From Datisca glomerata (taxonomy: Eukaryota > Streptophyta > Magnoliopsida > Cucurbitales > Datiscaceae), in NCBI GenBank assembly GCA_003255025.1, contig QANY01003900.1:930001-994000 (forward strand): 64,000 nucleotides of DNA, read 5' to 3'. The notes beneath the pieces are model-generated. The model was not told where the DNA came from. It did not search any database and worked only from the letters and a program-made list of their open reading frames with translations. The number at the start of each line of letters is the position of its first letter. Position 1 is the stretch's first letter. Of this stretch, positions 21,944 to 35,400 are shown in pieces. Made by a program: the position numbers and the translations under genes.

Positions 21944-24900
21944 CACTATAAGAGAAAAACGCTACGATAGCGGCCAAAGAACGCTATCGTAATGTCTTCA
22001 TAGCGTTACCCAAAACGCGATATTAGCCACCGTTATTAAAAGTCAGAACCTACGATAGCATTTTTTTAAACGCTATGGTATCCCTATGATAGCGCTTTTT
22101 AAACGCTATGGTATTCCTTCCATTGCGTTTTTTAAATTAATGCTGTGATAAATTTTTTATAGCATTTTTTAAAGTTATAGTATATCTTTCATAGCATTTT
22201 TCAAAGCTGTAAAAGACCTTTGATAGCATTCTTTTCACGCTATAAATGTTGTGAATAACTAGCTCAGGGAACGTACTTATTATTGCTATAGTACAAACTT
22301 AAAAAATAATAACTTTTTGACAATAGATCACAAAATAACATAATCAGATAACGCTTTATTTAATTACTCAAATTTGTACAGACTATTGTCCGCTAGAAAT
22401 CATAGTTCCAAATGACAAACACATATTGATTTTTTTACATAGAACGAGAAAAAATAATATACCCTAAAGAGAAAGATTAAAATCTAGTAAGACTCCAAAT
22501 CTAAAACTTCAGAAACTGGCGTTGTTTATTGTAGAGGGAAAATGTGGCTTGCTTGCTTCTTTTGACAAAACTATGGGAATGACACTACTTGAGATCTGAT
22601 AACAATAAAAAGTCCAAAGATAAATAAAATAACAATAATGCAATACAGCAACATAGAAAAAATAAACCAATTTTGGTAGTGAATAGATGAGGTCATATAA
22701 CATTGATTAGGATGCTAACTGAAACTTTGTCTTATAAAAAAAATACTATCCAATAATGCCAAACCCTTTACATGAGAAAAAAATGTATAGAAAAAGAAGC
22801 ATGAAATGAAATCATCAAAAAAGAAAAGCAAAACAAAAAATCAACTCATCAATAATGAAGATATAACTTAGAAATACCAAAATGAAATAAGATTATAAGT
22901 GTGGATAGGTTATAAACAAAGCCCCATAAAAGTATGCAAAAACACAAGAAAAATTACTTCATAAGTTATCATCACAAGATAGGCCACAAAGTAATCAATC
23001 ATAAGATACTCAGCAGCCAGTGTCCCCCCACAATGAATACATAGACATTCTTAATAAGACATTCTTATTAGTTTATTGACATTAATTATTTCAGAGTTAA
23101 GAATAAGATATTTTTATTAGTTTCTTCAACTCTTCAACTCTCTTATCGAAGCTTCCAATATATGAGAAATGTAAGCATTATTGAATTCTTTTTACAGTAT
23201 AATCATTCACAAAACAACAAGCATTCACAAAGTTCCAGTTTTCCTTTTAATTTTAAAACCTCGGGTAGCACATGAGTAGCACTAAACGATCTCCATAAAT
23301 CTTCAACAAATCACATTTCCAAAGTTTAAGCCCTAAACAAGAACTAAGTTCATGAAAAGATAGTCTCTATATTTTCTAATGTATTTTCAACAAATCTTCA
23401 ACATACCACATCTCCAACTATTGAATAATAAAAAGACTTAATAGTTAGTTCATGAAAAGACAGTCACACTATCAAGAATAGAAATTGCTCTGAAATTCGA
23501 GTAGAAACTGAGAAGATAAGACAAAGAGGAGGCAACCAAGAATACACTTCTTCACCTTAAGTAGTAGCCTCTACCTCTTTCCTTTGCAAGGCAAAAGTGA
23601 AGAAACATTGCATGACCATGTGCATAACGAGGAACAAATATATATATAACCAAGCAAATATAGACTAACAAAAGAGAGAACAAAAACATATACTTTACCT
23701 CAAATAACACTCCCATGAGGACAACAACAAAAGTATGCTTAACTGACTCTGAACTAGCAGCACATAAAAATAGGAACTAAACACAGAACCGTCACACTAC
23801 CTAATGTTATCCAAGTCTTAAAAAAAAGGATAAAATCTTAATTTAATGTAAAGTTGAATTTTGACCTACAAAAGGTTTGAACTTTGGATATTGCCTTGTG
23901 GTATCAAGAATGCTTTCCAATTCATAGCATATAAACAGTAATGCAGGTAAAAAAGACAGATGATGCTCATTGATTAAAAGATGTAAATTCAACGTCCAAA
24001 GATAATTTGATTTTAACTCTTAACTCAACTTATGCAATAGAGAAAAAATTCTATAGTGTTACCTATTATACATAACAATATACCACCTAAAGACATCCAT
24101 CCACTAATCCTTATTTTCTCCAAGAACTTAAACATGTAATAAAGAGAAAGAGACTGATAAACATGCAAGTTCTAAGTGATTATATAATATAAACCTAAAG
24201 CAGTGATACAGAATAGCTATATAAGCACAACGAAACATTGCTAATTCAAGGCCAACACTGATGATATCATCCTATATAAACCCAAAGCACTTATATTGGT
24301 GTTGGTTTTTAGACACTGATAATTCAAGGCTCACAGTAGAAAAAACTATATAAAAAATGAATTATCAAGTCTTTAGAACAACGAAAACCAGTTAGAAATA
24401 AGACCCTAAGCTGTGAGAAAGAGTTACAAGCTCTAGCATCAATCACGTAAAGTCAGACCCTAGAGCTTTACTTAAAAGGGGGAAAGAGAATATAAGATAT
24501 CCAAGCAATTATAATCAGCAATAAGATAATTAAGAGTTTCTCAGAAAAAATTCTTATACCAATTAAAAGTACTTGTCAATCTATCTCCCATTAAAAGTAC
24601 TCATCCATGCCCTGAAGGCACCTCATCCTTCCATTATCTCTTAATCTGTCAAAGGCATTTCAACAAGGCCCGTCAAATGAAACTAATATGGTAAACTAAT
24701 AGTAAAACAATCATCTGTCAGAAAAGATATCCAAGCTAGAATAAGCAAACCTTAGCTTTCCTATTGGAAGGGCGAAATAAGAATCAAGAGCCTCAGGTGA
24801 AACGTGAAATTATTCTCCATATTTAAAAGACAAAACTCCCAGCCATATCAGAATTGTTTCTATCCTTTTTAACATGAGAAACTAAATTTAAAAATAAGCT

Positions 24901-25870
24901 CTAATTAACTCGACAAAAAAAACCCAGGATTACTTTTCTCTTGCTAAAAACAACTTAATCCCTAACTTAACAATGAAAATGAAGAAATTCATGTTAGATA
25001 AAATAATAAACTAATCTCAAATAAAAACAATATATTCCCTAGCATAAACTAACCTGACAACAACACAACAAAGGGAAGCAAACAAGAAAAAAGAAGCAGA
25101 GGTACTTAATTGGCAGAGAGGTCGCTGACAAACCTGAACAACAAAGAATGGGGAAGAATACCTTCACAAAAACCATTAACGATATTTCACTGTATCAACT
25201 AGAGAGAAAGATAGGGAGAGAAGGAGATTAATCGCAACTTTGACTCATGTGAGAAAGAAAGCGCGATATAAGCAAAATCCAGGACTTCTACAAAAACTAG
25301 AAAATCTTACAACTACCTCAACAATTTCAGAATAAAGCTGTGATAGAAGCAAAATCCATTTATTATCTCATAAAAAATTTCAGAATAAATCTACTTAGAG
25401 CTTTTAATTCAGAAAAGTTTATCTGATTAGAAAATAGCCTACGATTAAAACCCACCGCCAAATACCCTCTAGCCCTAGGTTTGACAGGCGACTAGAAGAG
25501 CTCCGGTTGAAAGGGGTTCACTATATGACCAAGCTCAATGAGCTTAGGGTTGGCTCACGCATGTCTGAGTCGCTTGTAGAGAGTGAGCTAAGAGAAACAG
25601 ATGATATAAAGATAGTAGAGAGAAACAGAGGTAGATGATGTACCGTACAGAGCTGGACAGAGCTTAGAGAGATAGCTACAAGAGAGAGCGTGGAGAGTGG
25701 GGTTGAAGAGAGAGGCATTGTGAGAGAGTGATTTTTTGTTCAATGAATTTTAGGTTTGAGATTTTTGTTTTCGCGGCCCTTTTGCCCCCGCGTAAAAATA
25801 TACACTATCATTGTGTTTTGGTATAAACCGTCATTCTTGAGTGCAATTAAAGCACTTAATTCTTGTAGTG
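21944..25870. mobile_element. Non-autonomous CACTA (CMC) transposon nested in an LTR
   Basis: Starts CACTATAAGAGAAAAAC and ends TTAATTCTTGTAGTG, whose complement is CACTACAAGAATTAA. Flanked by the 3-bp duplication AAT (21941-21943 and 25871-25873), as expected for this superfamily. The LTR sequence on both sides belongs to one Tat-family LTR. The left subterminal region (21960-22250) carries repeated AACGCTATGGTA / GATAGCG units. No transposase is visible in 3.9 kb. Confidence 0.85.
21960..22255. repeat. CACTA subterminal repeats (GCTATGGTA / TACGATAGCG motifs)
   Basis: Motifs such as CGCTACGATAGCG (a palindrome at about 21962), CGCTATCGTA, AACGCTATGGTA and TATGATAGCGC recur in both directions at intervals of about 20-45 bp. 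They gradually decay to ATAGCATTTTT. Such repeats bind CACTA transposases in characterised families. Confidence 0.7.
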
Positions 25871-27589
25871 AATAAATATGTAAAGAAAAGTTAAATTAAA
25901 AACTACATGGAAAATAAAAGAAATAAATATATATAAAGTTGGAATCACATGTAGTTGTAGGATGAATAGGTGGGGGAGATGTGTTAGGTAAAAGATGAAC
26001 ATCCAAAACATCTATAAGAAGATAAATGAAAAAAATGATAAATAGGTAAATACAAATCAAACATATATTAGGAAAAGACAAACACAAAACAAAAAAGAAA
26101 ACAAAACAAAAAATAACTAAAAGGGGATGGGGAAGGACAAGCCTCAGCCTTGTCCGTAGAGGGTGATTCACCCTCTGCTTTTTATCACACAGGTTGATAT
26201 CACACTCTATAACAAGGGGTGATGTCACCCTTAAGATTTTTTTATTTTATTTTTATTTTTTTAATATTATGTAATTAAAGAAATATTATTAAATAAACTA
26301 ATCAATATAAATATTTAATTGCATGACATAATATACACACACATGCATATAAAATGTAAAATTACAGACGGTAACCAGATAAATCGAGCGTCTTGTAAAA
26401 AACGATCAATAAAATTTCAAAATAGAATATTTTTTGGGATATAAATATACCCTTTTTTATTTTAGACTACTTAGTTCACTAGTTGCCATTATTTCCTTTA
26501 CTTCTTCATTGCTAATCAAGTAACAAATAAATGATCATAGATGATAACTAGTTCAAACAAGTGTCACTAAAATGATCAATAAATTTTCAAAATAGAATAT
26601 TTTTTGGGATATTAATATATACTCTTTTTTATTTTAGAGTACTTAGTTCACTAATTATCATTATTTCATTTCTTCCTTCATTGCTAATCAAATAGCAAAT
26701 GAATGATCATGGATGGTCTAGTTCAAACAAGTGTCACTAAAATAACAACAAGATCTAAAAAAGAATGAAAAGACTTGTGAGAACATAAAAAAGTCAAAAC
26801 CTAAATATTTGCATAATTTTCATAAAAATGTTTAACTCTCTATTTTATGCATTTTTATGTATGAGAAATTATCATAGGAGATTTTTGCAACAAATATACA
26901 CTTTCAACCCATTAAATGATTGATTCACATTGAGTTATACACCTCTTAAAGGTTTTATCTTAATCTTCATTGATTGAGATGACAATAAAGATATCTCATT
27001 ATCAAATTTGTAAGAAAAATCGTTAATGCATTAAAATAAAACTCAAGATTAAGAGTAAAAGGTAAAGAAGGAGGAACAAATAATTAGATATGAAAAATGA
27101 AACAAAGAGTATACACTCACTATATGAGCATGGATGAGAGATAATGAAGAATAATGAACAAGATACATTGTTAGCTAATATGTAAAAAATTTAAACCATC
27201 TTAACAAATAATGAGAGAAAATGAATAGATGAATAGAAATATAACTCTCTTTCTTTCTATCTTAAAAAATCTCTCATATTTTTCACACACACATTCTCTC
27301 TAAAAGGGTATCCTCTCCTTCTTTCTTAAGACCTCTCTTTCTCCCTTCAAAATCACATCTTTTCAAGTGAAGACCTCATTTCTATTTATAGGCAATTTTA
27401 GCGGTTCAATTTTTGCTTTTAGTCTTTATGATCCTTTTTTAATTATTTGTAATCATTGGACTCTTTTTCTTATTTTTAGTCATTGAGTTAATTTTTAAAT
27501 CATACAGATAGTATTAGACTAGTAAGTGGATCAAAAAAATACAATGTGTATTTTTAAAGTATTGGACCGGATAAAATATGGTATCTACA
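25871..27589 (-). repeat. Outer part of the Tat 3' LTR
   Basis: From 26170 to 27589 it aligns with 33985-35400 (GCATGACATAATA, GGTAACCAG, ACTAGTTCAAACAAGTGTCA twice, CTATTTATAGGCAATTTTA). It ends TATCTACA at 27589, the complement of the LTR start TGTAGATA. Confidence 0.8.
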
Positions 27590-27732
27590 GTTGTCCCCAT
27601 TTGTTCACGCTTCTAAACTTAGAAGGTGTACAAAGGTGTAGAAAGTATTTTGATCGGTATGAGAAAGAACTATATGGATAATGAGAATAGAAACCTTGAC
27701 TGATTTAAGCTCTATGAAATGACAGAATTATG

Positions 27733-28225
27733 AAATGGACCTAGATAAGCATGTGCTTCGACCTTGATTCAATTTGGGTTCGATTTAACTGAAAATATTG
27801 AAGGAAAGCAGACCTGGATAGATGCAGACTTTGACCTCGACTCAATTCAGGTTCTATTTAACCTAGATATTTGAAAGAAAATGGACCTGGATAGACACAG
27901 GCTTCGACCTCGACTCAGTTTGTGTTCGATTTAACCGAAGATATTGAAGGAAAATGGACCTGGATAGACACAAGCTTCGACCTTAACTCAATTCGGGTTC
28001 AATTTAACTGAGATATTTGAAAATAAATAGACACATGCTTCAACTTCGACTCAATTTGGGCTCAATTTAACCGAGATATTTGAAAAAAAATGGACCTGGA
28101 TAGACACAGTGTTCGACCTCGACTCAATTCGAGTTCGATTTAACCGAGATATTTTAAAAAAATAGACCTGGATAGACACAGGCTTCGATCTCGACTTAAT
28201 TCAAGTTCGATTTAACCGAGATATT
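27733..28225 (-). repeat. ~72-bp tandem repeat, about 7 copies, in the Tat 3' untranslated region
   Basis: Units contain AATGGACCTGGATAGACACA, GGCTTCGACCTCGACTCAAT and TTCGATTTAACCGAGATAT. One copy is shortened. The array lies between integrase and the 3' LTR, where tandem repeats are common in Tat elements. Confidence 0.9.
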
Positions 28226-28699
28226 CTTTCAAGAAAATGTCGCATCATTATTCATTGGTTTATGCCCTAGTATTCAGCTCCATGTCGATATTAAAGATAA
28301 ATGAATAATTCCTCTCTATTTTACTTTTGTTCTGCACTTCTAATTATGTGAACCTCCCATCACATTTAGCTTTTGCCATGCACTTACTAACTTTCCTTAC
28401 GGTGACTTTCAGGATTTCACCATACTGCCTTTTTTTAGTTTCTTTCCTTTTCTCCTTTTTCTCTCTTTTTTTTAATCAATTAACTTTCACCTAACCAAGT
28501 TTATGCTTTTGAGTTATTTCAAGAGTAATTAATGATATTTTTTATATGTCTTGGAATTAAGGGAAATAAGAAATAATAAATAATGGGAAGACAAAATTTA
28601 TATGTTTGTCAACTATAAAAGAAGGCTCTTTATTGATGAAGGATGAACACATGTTTACAAACAAGGATTTGGAAAAATTACGAAATAATAATTTCTCCA

Positions 28700-31600
28700 G
28701 TATTCGAGATAGTTTTTTTTAAACATTTTTTGCCTAACTTCACCTTTTTCCATACTTAGAGTGGTCAAACAAAGTACTTCTTGACTGCATCAGAATTAAC
28801 TGTATGTGAAAAATCATTTTCATCCATGTTTGTTAGAATGAGAGTTCATCCAGGAAAAGCTTTCTTGACAACAAAAGGTCCTCCGTAATTAGGGGTCAAA
28901 TTCCCATGGTGATCCTTTTGGTATGAGAGTATCTTTTTCAACACCAAATCTCCTTCTCGAAAACATCATGTATGTACCTTTTGTCATATGCCTGCATCAT
29001 TTTTATTTGATATAATTTCCCTCTACATCAGGCGGTCAATCTTTTTTCCTCAATAAAATTCAATTGTTCATATCGTGTTCGTACCCACCCTGCTTCTTCT
29101 AATTTTGCCTTCATTAAGACTCTGAGGGAGGGAACCTCTGCCTCGATTGGAATGACCACTTCCATGCCATATACTAAAGAGAACGACATTGCCCTAGTTG
29201 ATGTTCAGACTGATGTGCGGTACTCATATAGTGTGAAAAGGGAGAATCTCATGTTAATCCTTATAAACCTTTGTAATATTCTCTATAATCGTTTTATGTT
29301 CTTATTTGCTGCTTTCAATGCTCCATTCATCTTTGAACGATAAGAAGATGAATTATGATGCTTAATTTTGGAGTGCTCACATAATTCTTTCATCATATTG
29401 TTGTAAAACTCATCTCGTTATCTCTGTTGATCCTTTTAGGTAGACCATTTAAAACAAATCATCTCCTTCTTAATGAACTTAACAATCGCACTTATTGTTA
29501 CGCTCGAATAAGAACTCGCATCCACCCATTTGGTAAAGTAATCTATAAAGATCAAAATGAAATGATGCCCATTAGAGGCCTTTGGTGTGATAGGACCAAT
29601 GACGTCCATACCCCACATAGAGAACAGCCAAGGCGTAACCATGACATGTAAAGAGGATGCTACTATGTGAATTTTATCCGCATAAATTTAACATTTATGA
29701 CATCCTTGTCATACTTGATGCAGACAGATTCTAGAATCAACCAATAATATCATGCTTCTCGAGATTTGTTTTGCCATCATATGACCATTATCATGGACAC
29801 CATAAATTCCTTTGTGAACTTCTTCTAGGATTTGATCAGTTTTCCTTGCATCAACACATCTTAAAAGCACCATATCATGGTTTCGTTTGTTGAGTATTTC
29901 ACTATTAAAAAAGAAACCCATAGATAATCTCCTGATAATGCATTTATCATTCTTTGAAGCTTTGGATGAATATTCCCATTCTTTATATACTACTAGATGT
30001 CGTGATACTATTATCGTGCGTCTGACTCTTATTTAATGCTCATACAGTGAGCAGGAAAATTTCGTTTCTCAATTTTATGGGTTGAACTTCCTCTTTAAAG
30101 TCTACAATAAACATGGATGCTAGAGTTGCCAGTGCATCTGTGATTTAATTATTCTCTCTGGGTATATCGTCAAATGAGATCACTTCAAAAATTCGGCTTA
30201 ACTTAGTCACATGTTTATTAAAATGTACTAGCTTGGAGTCTCTAGCTTCTCATTCCCCGTTTAGTTGTAGTATCACCAATAACGAATCTACCTACACTCG
30301 AAACTTCCATATCTTCATATCGCAAGCTGCTTGAATTCTCATGGAACATGCGTCATATTCTGTCACATTGTTTGTACATTCAAATCATAGTTTTATTGTG
30401 AATGGAAAAAATGTTCCCTCAGAAGATATGAAGATTGCCTATATTCTTTGTCCTACATCATTAGATACGCCATCAAATAACATTATCCACAATTATGGGT
30501 TCGTAGAATCTTCTTCATTTTTTAAGATGACTGAGATGTTCTCATCAGGAGAATCAAACTTCATAGGCTCATAATCTTACATTGGTTGATCAGTCAGATA
30601 ATCAACAAGTACACTTTCTTTTATTGATTTCCTCGTGACATAGACAATATCATATTCCGTTAGTAACATTTGTCATTTAGCAATCCGCATAGAAAGTGAT
30701 GGCTTTTTAAAGATATACTTGATTGGGTCCATCTTTGAAATTAACCAAGTGGTGTGATATAACATGTACTGCCTAAGAAGATGAGCAACCCAAGCTAATG
30801 CACAACCTGTTTTCTCCAACATCGAATAATTAGCCTCATACTTTATGAACATTTTGCATAAATAGTATATTACTTGTTCTTTCCTTCCAGATGCGTCGTG
30901 CTGACCAAGTACGCAACCCATGAATTTTTCTGTTACTGTAAGATACAAAATAAATGGACGCCCTGGAGTTGGAGGAACAAATGTAGACAGATTTTGTAAG
31001 TATTGTTTGATCTTCTCAAAAGCATTTTGGCAATCATCATTCCATCATCTTGTATCACTTTTACGGAGAAGTTTAAAGATAGGTTCATAAGTTACAGTTA
31101 GCTGTGAGATTAACCGGACTATATAATTTAATCTCCCTAAGAAACCTCTAACTTCCTTTTGAGTTTGAGGTGGTGGCATATCAATGATGGCTCGAACCTT
31201 GTCAAGGTCAACTTTTATTCCTTTCTTGCTCACGACAAAGCCAAGTAGTCTTCCTGAAGATGTTGCGAATGTACACTTTGACGGTTTTAGCTTTAACTGA
31301 AACTTTATCAACCGTTCAAATAGTTTTCACAGAGTGACAGTGTGATCTTTCCTTCAACAAGATTTGGCGATCATATCATCAACGTACACTTCGATTTCTT
31401 AGGGCTTGCCCGATTTAATTCTCTATAATCAACGCACATTCTTTAGACCAAACGGCATAACCCTATGATAAAATGTACCCCATAAAGTTATAAAAGTGGT
31501 CCTTCCACGGTCTTCAGGAGCCATTTTGATTTGGTTATACCCCAAAAAATCATCCATAAAAGAGAAGGTCGAATGTCATGCAGTGTTATCTACTAAGACA

Positions 31601-33900
31601 TCGATATGAGGTAATGAAAAATTATCATTACAGCTTGTCCAATTTAAGTGTCTATAATCGACGCAGATCATTACTTTCCCACTTTTCTTCTGCAATGGGA
31701 CTATGTTAGCAACCCATTCAGGATATTTGACTACTTCCAGAAAACTCACATCTACTTACCTTTTAACTTCTCATTTGATCTGTACTAGCATGTCTGGTTT
31801 TATTTTCTGTAACTTTTGTCGCACTGATTTACTTTCGGGCATAAACGGTGAATGATGGACCACGATATCAGTGTTTAGACCTGGCATATCTTGGTAAAAC
31901 CATGCAAAGACGCCTATATACTCCTTGAGTATGTCAATTAATTGTCGTTGGTTTTCGCTTGTCATAGAAGTGCCGATTTGAACTTCTTTTATCTCTCCAT
32001 CCAATCTTAAATTTATCACATCTGTTAACTATTGATAATGTTGAGTTATTTTATCATCCTCTTCTACCATTCTTAACATTTCTGAAGACGGTTCAAAATT
32101 ATCTTCCTCACTTTCATCTGACATTATACTAATAATATGATTGTCAAAGTTATTGCTTATGCTCTTATTTTCAAAATCACCGTTCTCAAACCTGAATCAG
32201 ATTATCGAATGAAAGGAAGGCGAGAAAAGAAAATAAACAATGCATGAGTATGAACAACATTTCATAAATGAAAAAATGGTAGACATAAAGAGGAAGAAAA
32301 AAGGGCCGAAATTGTATTTATCATTAACAGAAGGAAACGAAACAAGTTTTTATACTTTCATTCAAAGAGATGACATGAAGCAAATGAAAATGTAGGCTCA
32401 TAACAACGAAACTCCTAAGACATTGGGCAGAATCATTAGAAAATTGGTATTAACACATTACTCTTGAAAATTCTCAAGAAGCACTGGCAGCTCGGTGACT
32501 TCCCAATTGTTAAGCTCATGATCTGAATCGTATCAAGAAATCAAATGTTCTATACTTGCGCTTAATGATTTTTTCAATATTGTAGATATTAAAAGTTGGG
32601 CAATATCATCTTCAAAGTCGTACTGCTCTACTGTAATTGGTTCTTCGAATAAAATTCCCCCACTTCTGAAGGATTCGGAAATATGAGCTATGATTGCCAT
32701 TTTTATATCAAATTCTCTATTTTTGAGCCTAGCAATCCTCTTTTGAACTTCCACTCTCCCTTTATCATCCTTGATCAGTTTATATCCAAGGCTAAACCTT
32801 TGCTCATTCTTGTCCCAATCAATTAACTTATTTATGCCTTGATGCTCACTCCCGAGCCCTTTGCCTGGCTTGTATCCTTTTTTATCATTAACTTTGCCAC
32901 CATCTGAGATGCTTTTGATAGGAGTGTGTTAGAGAGAATTTCCCGCTAGCAACGAATGTGGTGTTCACAATCTCAAATGATCGAAATGAGCACTACAATG
33001 CTTCTTGTGCCACCTCATCATATGACATGGTGGTCGGCTTGGAAACAGTAAATCTTCTTCTCCATATATACAAATGAGTTAAATATCCATTACAAATTTT
33101 AACTTCTGATATAAAGAAGATGATACTGCCCCAGAAGAGTGAATCCATGGTCGACCCAAAAGAAAATTGTATGCTAGAGTTATGTCCATCACTTGGAAAA
33201 CAATATTGAATAGGCATGTCCCAATTCAGATTTATATCTATATGTCTCCGATTACTTCTCTTCGGGTACCATCGAATGCTCTTACTATCATCATGCTTGG
33301 CCGCATATGTGTTGCGTCCACAAGGAGCTTTGCAAGTGTGGATCTTAGCATTACATTTAGAAACGAGTTGTTATCAATCAATACTTTCACAACTACATAA
33401 TCCTTACATTTCATATATATATGTAAAACTCTGGTGTGTCCTGTACCATCTACAAGGATTTGATCATATGTGAAAGTGATAAAATTTGGTGCGGTAATAT
33501 TTCTCACAATTCCACTCAACTTCCCCACCGTAATGTCATGACAGAAATATGCATATGCTTGATTCAAAACCTCCAATAATGCTTGGCAAGGCGGTTCAGA
33601 ATTAAGAAAGGTGACAGTAAAGATATGCGAGCAGGTAAGCGGTTAAGTTGTCTATCACCTTATATTTCTTCTTCAGACACCGCTCTTTCTTTCTCTGTAC
33701 CTCTCATTATATCCGGGTCTATCATTTGACCGCTATACATCTCTTTTTTGAGCTCATGACCATTGTTGCTATCTTTGGCTTTCACTTTCCTTTGCCTTTC
33801 AAACTCGTCATTTTTATCCATTTTCAAAACATCTGACGTGTAGCATTTGCCACTCCTCATCATCCCATTTACTCCTGAAATATTAGTTATGGGGAGATTG
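28700..33900 (-). pseudogene. Tat-lineage Ty3 polyprotein remnant (protease, RT, two RNase H, integrase)
   Basis: Read on the minus strand. Linker TRSGKCYT-type (33660-33863). Protease at 33238-33576 with VLIDNNSFLNVM in place of the usual DxGSSxNxM site. Pre-RT linker GVFAWFYQDMPGLNTDIV (31771-32019). RT end with KPSKCTFATSSGRLLGFVVS and EVRGFLGRLNYI (31045-31311). RNase H at 30673-30948. A second RNase H-like domain at about 29990-30560 (LWIMLFDGVSNDVG, CTNNVTEYDAC). An H2C2 linker at 29709-29921 and an integrase core at 29436-29642 (WGMDVIGPITPKASNGHHFI, VDYFTKW-like). There are many stops and frameshifts between the pieces; it cannot produce a working polyprotein. Confidence 0.85.
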
Positions 33901-33984
33901 AGGTCTGACGGATTTAGCGCTTGAGTTTTGTCGTTACTGCTTACAATAATCTCATATCCGTACCTTTATGGTACTGCAAATGGT

Positions 33985-35400
33985 GTTTCACCCTCTACCT
34001 CAACATAGGGTGATATCACCTTCTGTATAACAGGGGGTATTACCCTTAAGAATTTCTTATTTATTTATATTATGTAATGAAAGAAATAATTATTAAATCT
34101 TTTATTATTAAATAAACTAATCAATATAAATATTTAATTGCATGACATAATACACACACATATGCATATAAAATGTAAAATTATGGGCGGTAACCAGTTA
34201 AACCGAGCGTCATGTAAAACAAACGATCAATAAAATTTCAAAATAGAACATTTTTTGAATATAAATATACCTTTTTTATTTTAGACTACTTAGTTCACTA
34301 ATTACCCTTATTTTCTTTCTTCCTTCATTGCTAATCAAGTAACAAATAAATGATCATTGATGATAACTAGTTCAAACAAGTGTCACTAAAATGATTTATA
34401 AATTATCAAAATAGAATCTTTTGTTTGTGATATAAATATACTATTTTTTATTTTGGAGTACTTAGTTCACTAATTATCATTATTTTATTTATTCCTTCAT
34501 TCATTGATGCTAACTAGTTCAAACAAGTGTCACTAAAATAGTAACAAGATCTAAAAAAGAATTAAAAGACTTGTGAGAACATAAAAAAGCCAAAGTCTAA
34601 ATATTTGCATAATTTTCATAAAGATGTTTAACTCTCTATTTTATGCATTTTTATGTATGAGAAATTATCATAGGAAATTTTTATAACAAATGTACACTTT
34701 CAACCCATTAAAATGTTGATTCACATTGAGTTAATTTACACCCCTCAAAGGCTTTATCCTCATCCTCATTGATTGAGTTGATAACAAAGATATCTCATTA
34801 TCAAATTTATAAGCAAATCGCTAATGCATTAAAATAAAACTCAAGATTAATAGTAAAAGATGAAAAAGGAGGAACAAACAATTATATATGAAAAATGAAA
34901 CAAAGAGTATACATTACATGAGCATGGATGAGAGAGGATAAAAAATAATGAACAAGATATATTGTTAGCTAATATGCAAAAAATTTAAACTATCTTAACA
35001 AAGAATAAGAGAAGATGAATAGATGAATAGAAATATAAACTATATTTCTCTCCATCTTGAAAAAACTCTCATATTTCTCTCTCACACACACTCTCTCTCT
35101 CTCTAAAAAAGTATCCTCTCCTTCTTTCTCAAGGTCTCTATTTCTCTTTCAAAAATCACCTCCCTTCAAGTGAAGACATCCTCTCTATTTATAGGCAATT
35201 TTATAGCTTCACTATATAGTTTTAGTCCTTATGCTCATTTTTTAATTATTTGTAGTCCTTAGATTATTTTTCTTATTTTTAGTCATTGGGTTATTTTTCA
35301 AATTATACGCATAGTCTCAAACTAATATATGGATAAAAAAATATAATGTGCATTGGACTGAAATTATTTTTAAAAGTATTGGACTGGAAAAAATACGACA
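33985..35400 (-). repeat. Partial 5' LTR of the Tat element
   Basis: Aligns with 26170-27589 and ends ATACGACA at 35400. It joins directly to sequence just upstream of the protease, so the rest of the LTR, the primer site and gag were lost in one or more deletions. Confidence 0.75.

Larger units (their letters stand above)
21346..35400 (-). mobile_element. Ty3 Tat-lineage retrotransposon, decayed, gag deleted
   Basis: Minus-strand element. The 3' LTR is 21346-27589 (split by a CACTA element), next comes the internal region 27590-33980, then a partial 5' LTR 33985-35400. The 3' LTR is preceded on the minus strand by the purine tract AAATGGGGACAAC and starts TGTAGATACC. The pol domains run protease, RT, RNase H, a second RNase H and integrase. 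The second, archaeal-type RNase H is a mark of the Tat lineage. Gag, the 5' primer site and the inner part of the 5' LTR are missing. The left LTR is followed by primer-site and leader sequence, so more than one element may be fused. Confidence 0.7.

Noticed and set aside
25521..26228. Minus-strand ORFs at 25521-25718 and 25896-26228
   Set aside because: They lie in the CACTA end and LTR sequence. The translations are low-complexity and match nothing I recognise.
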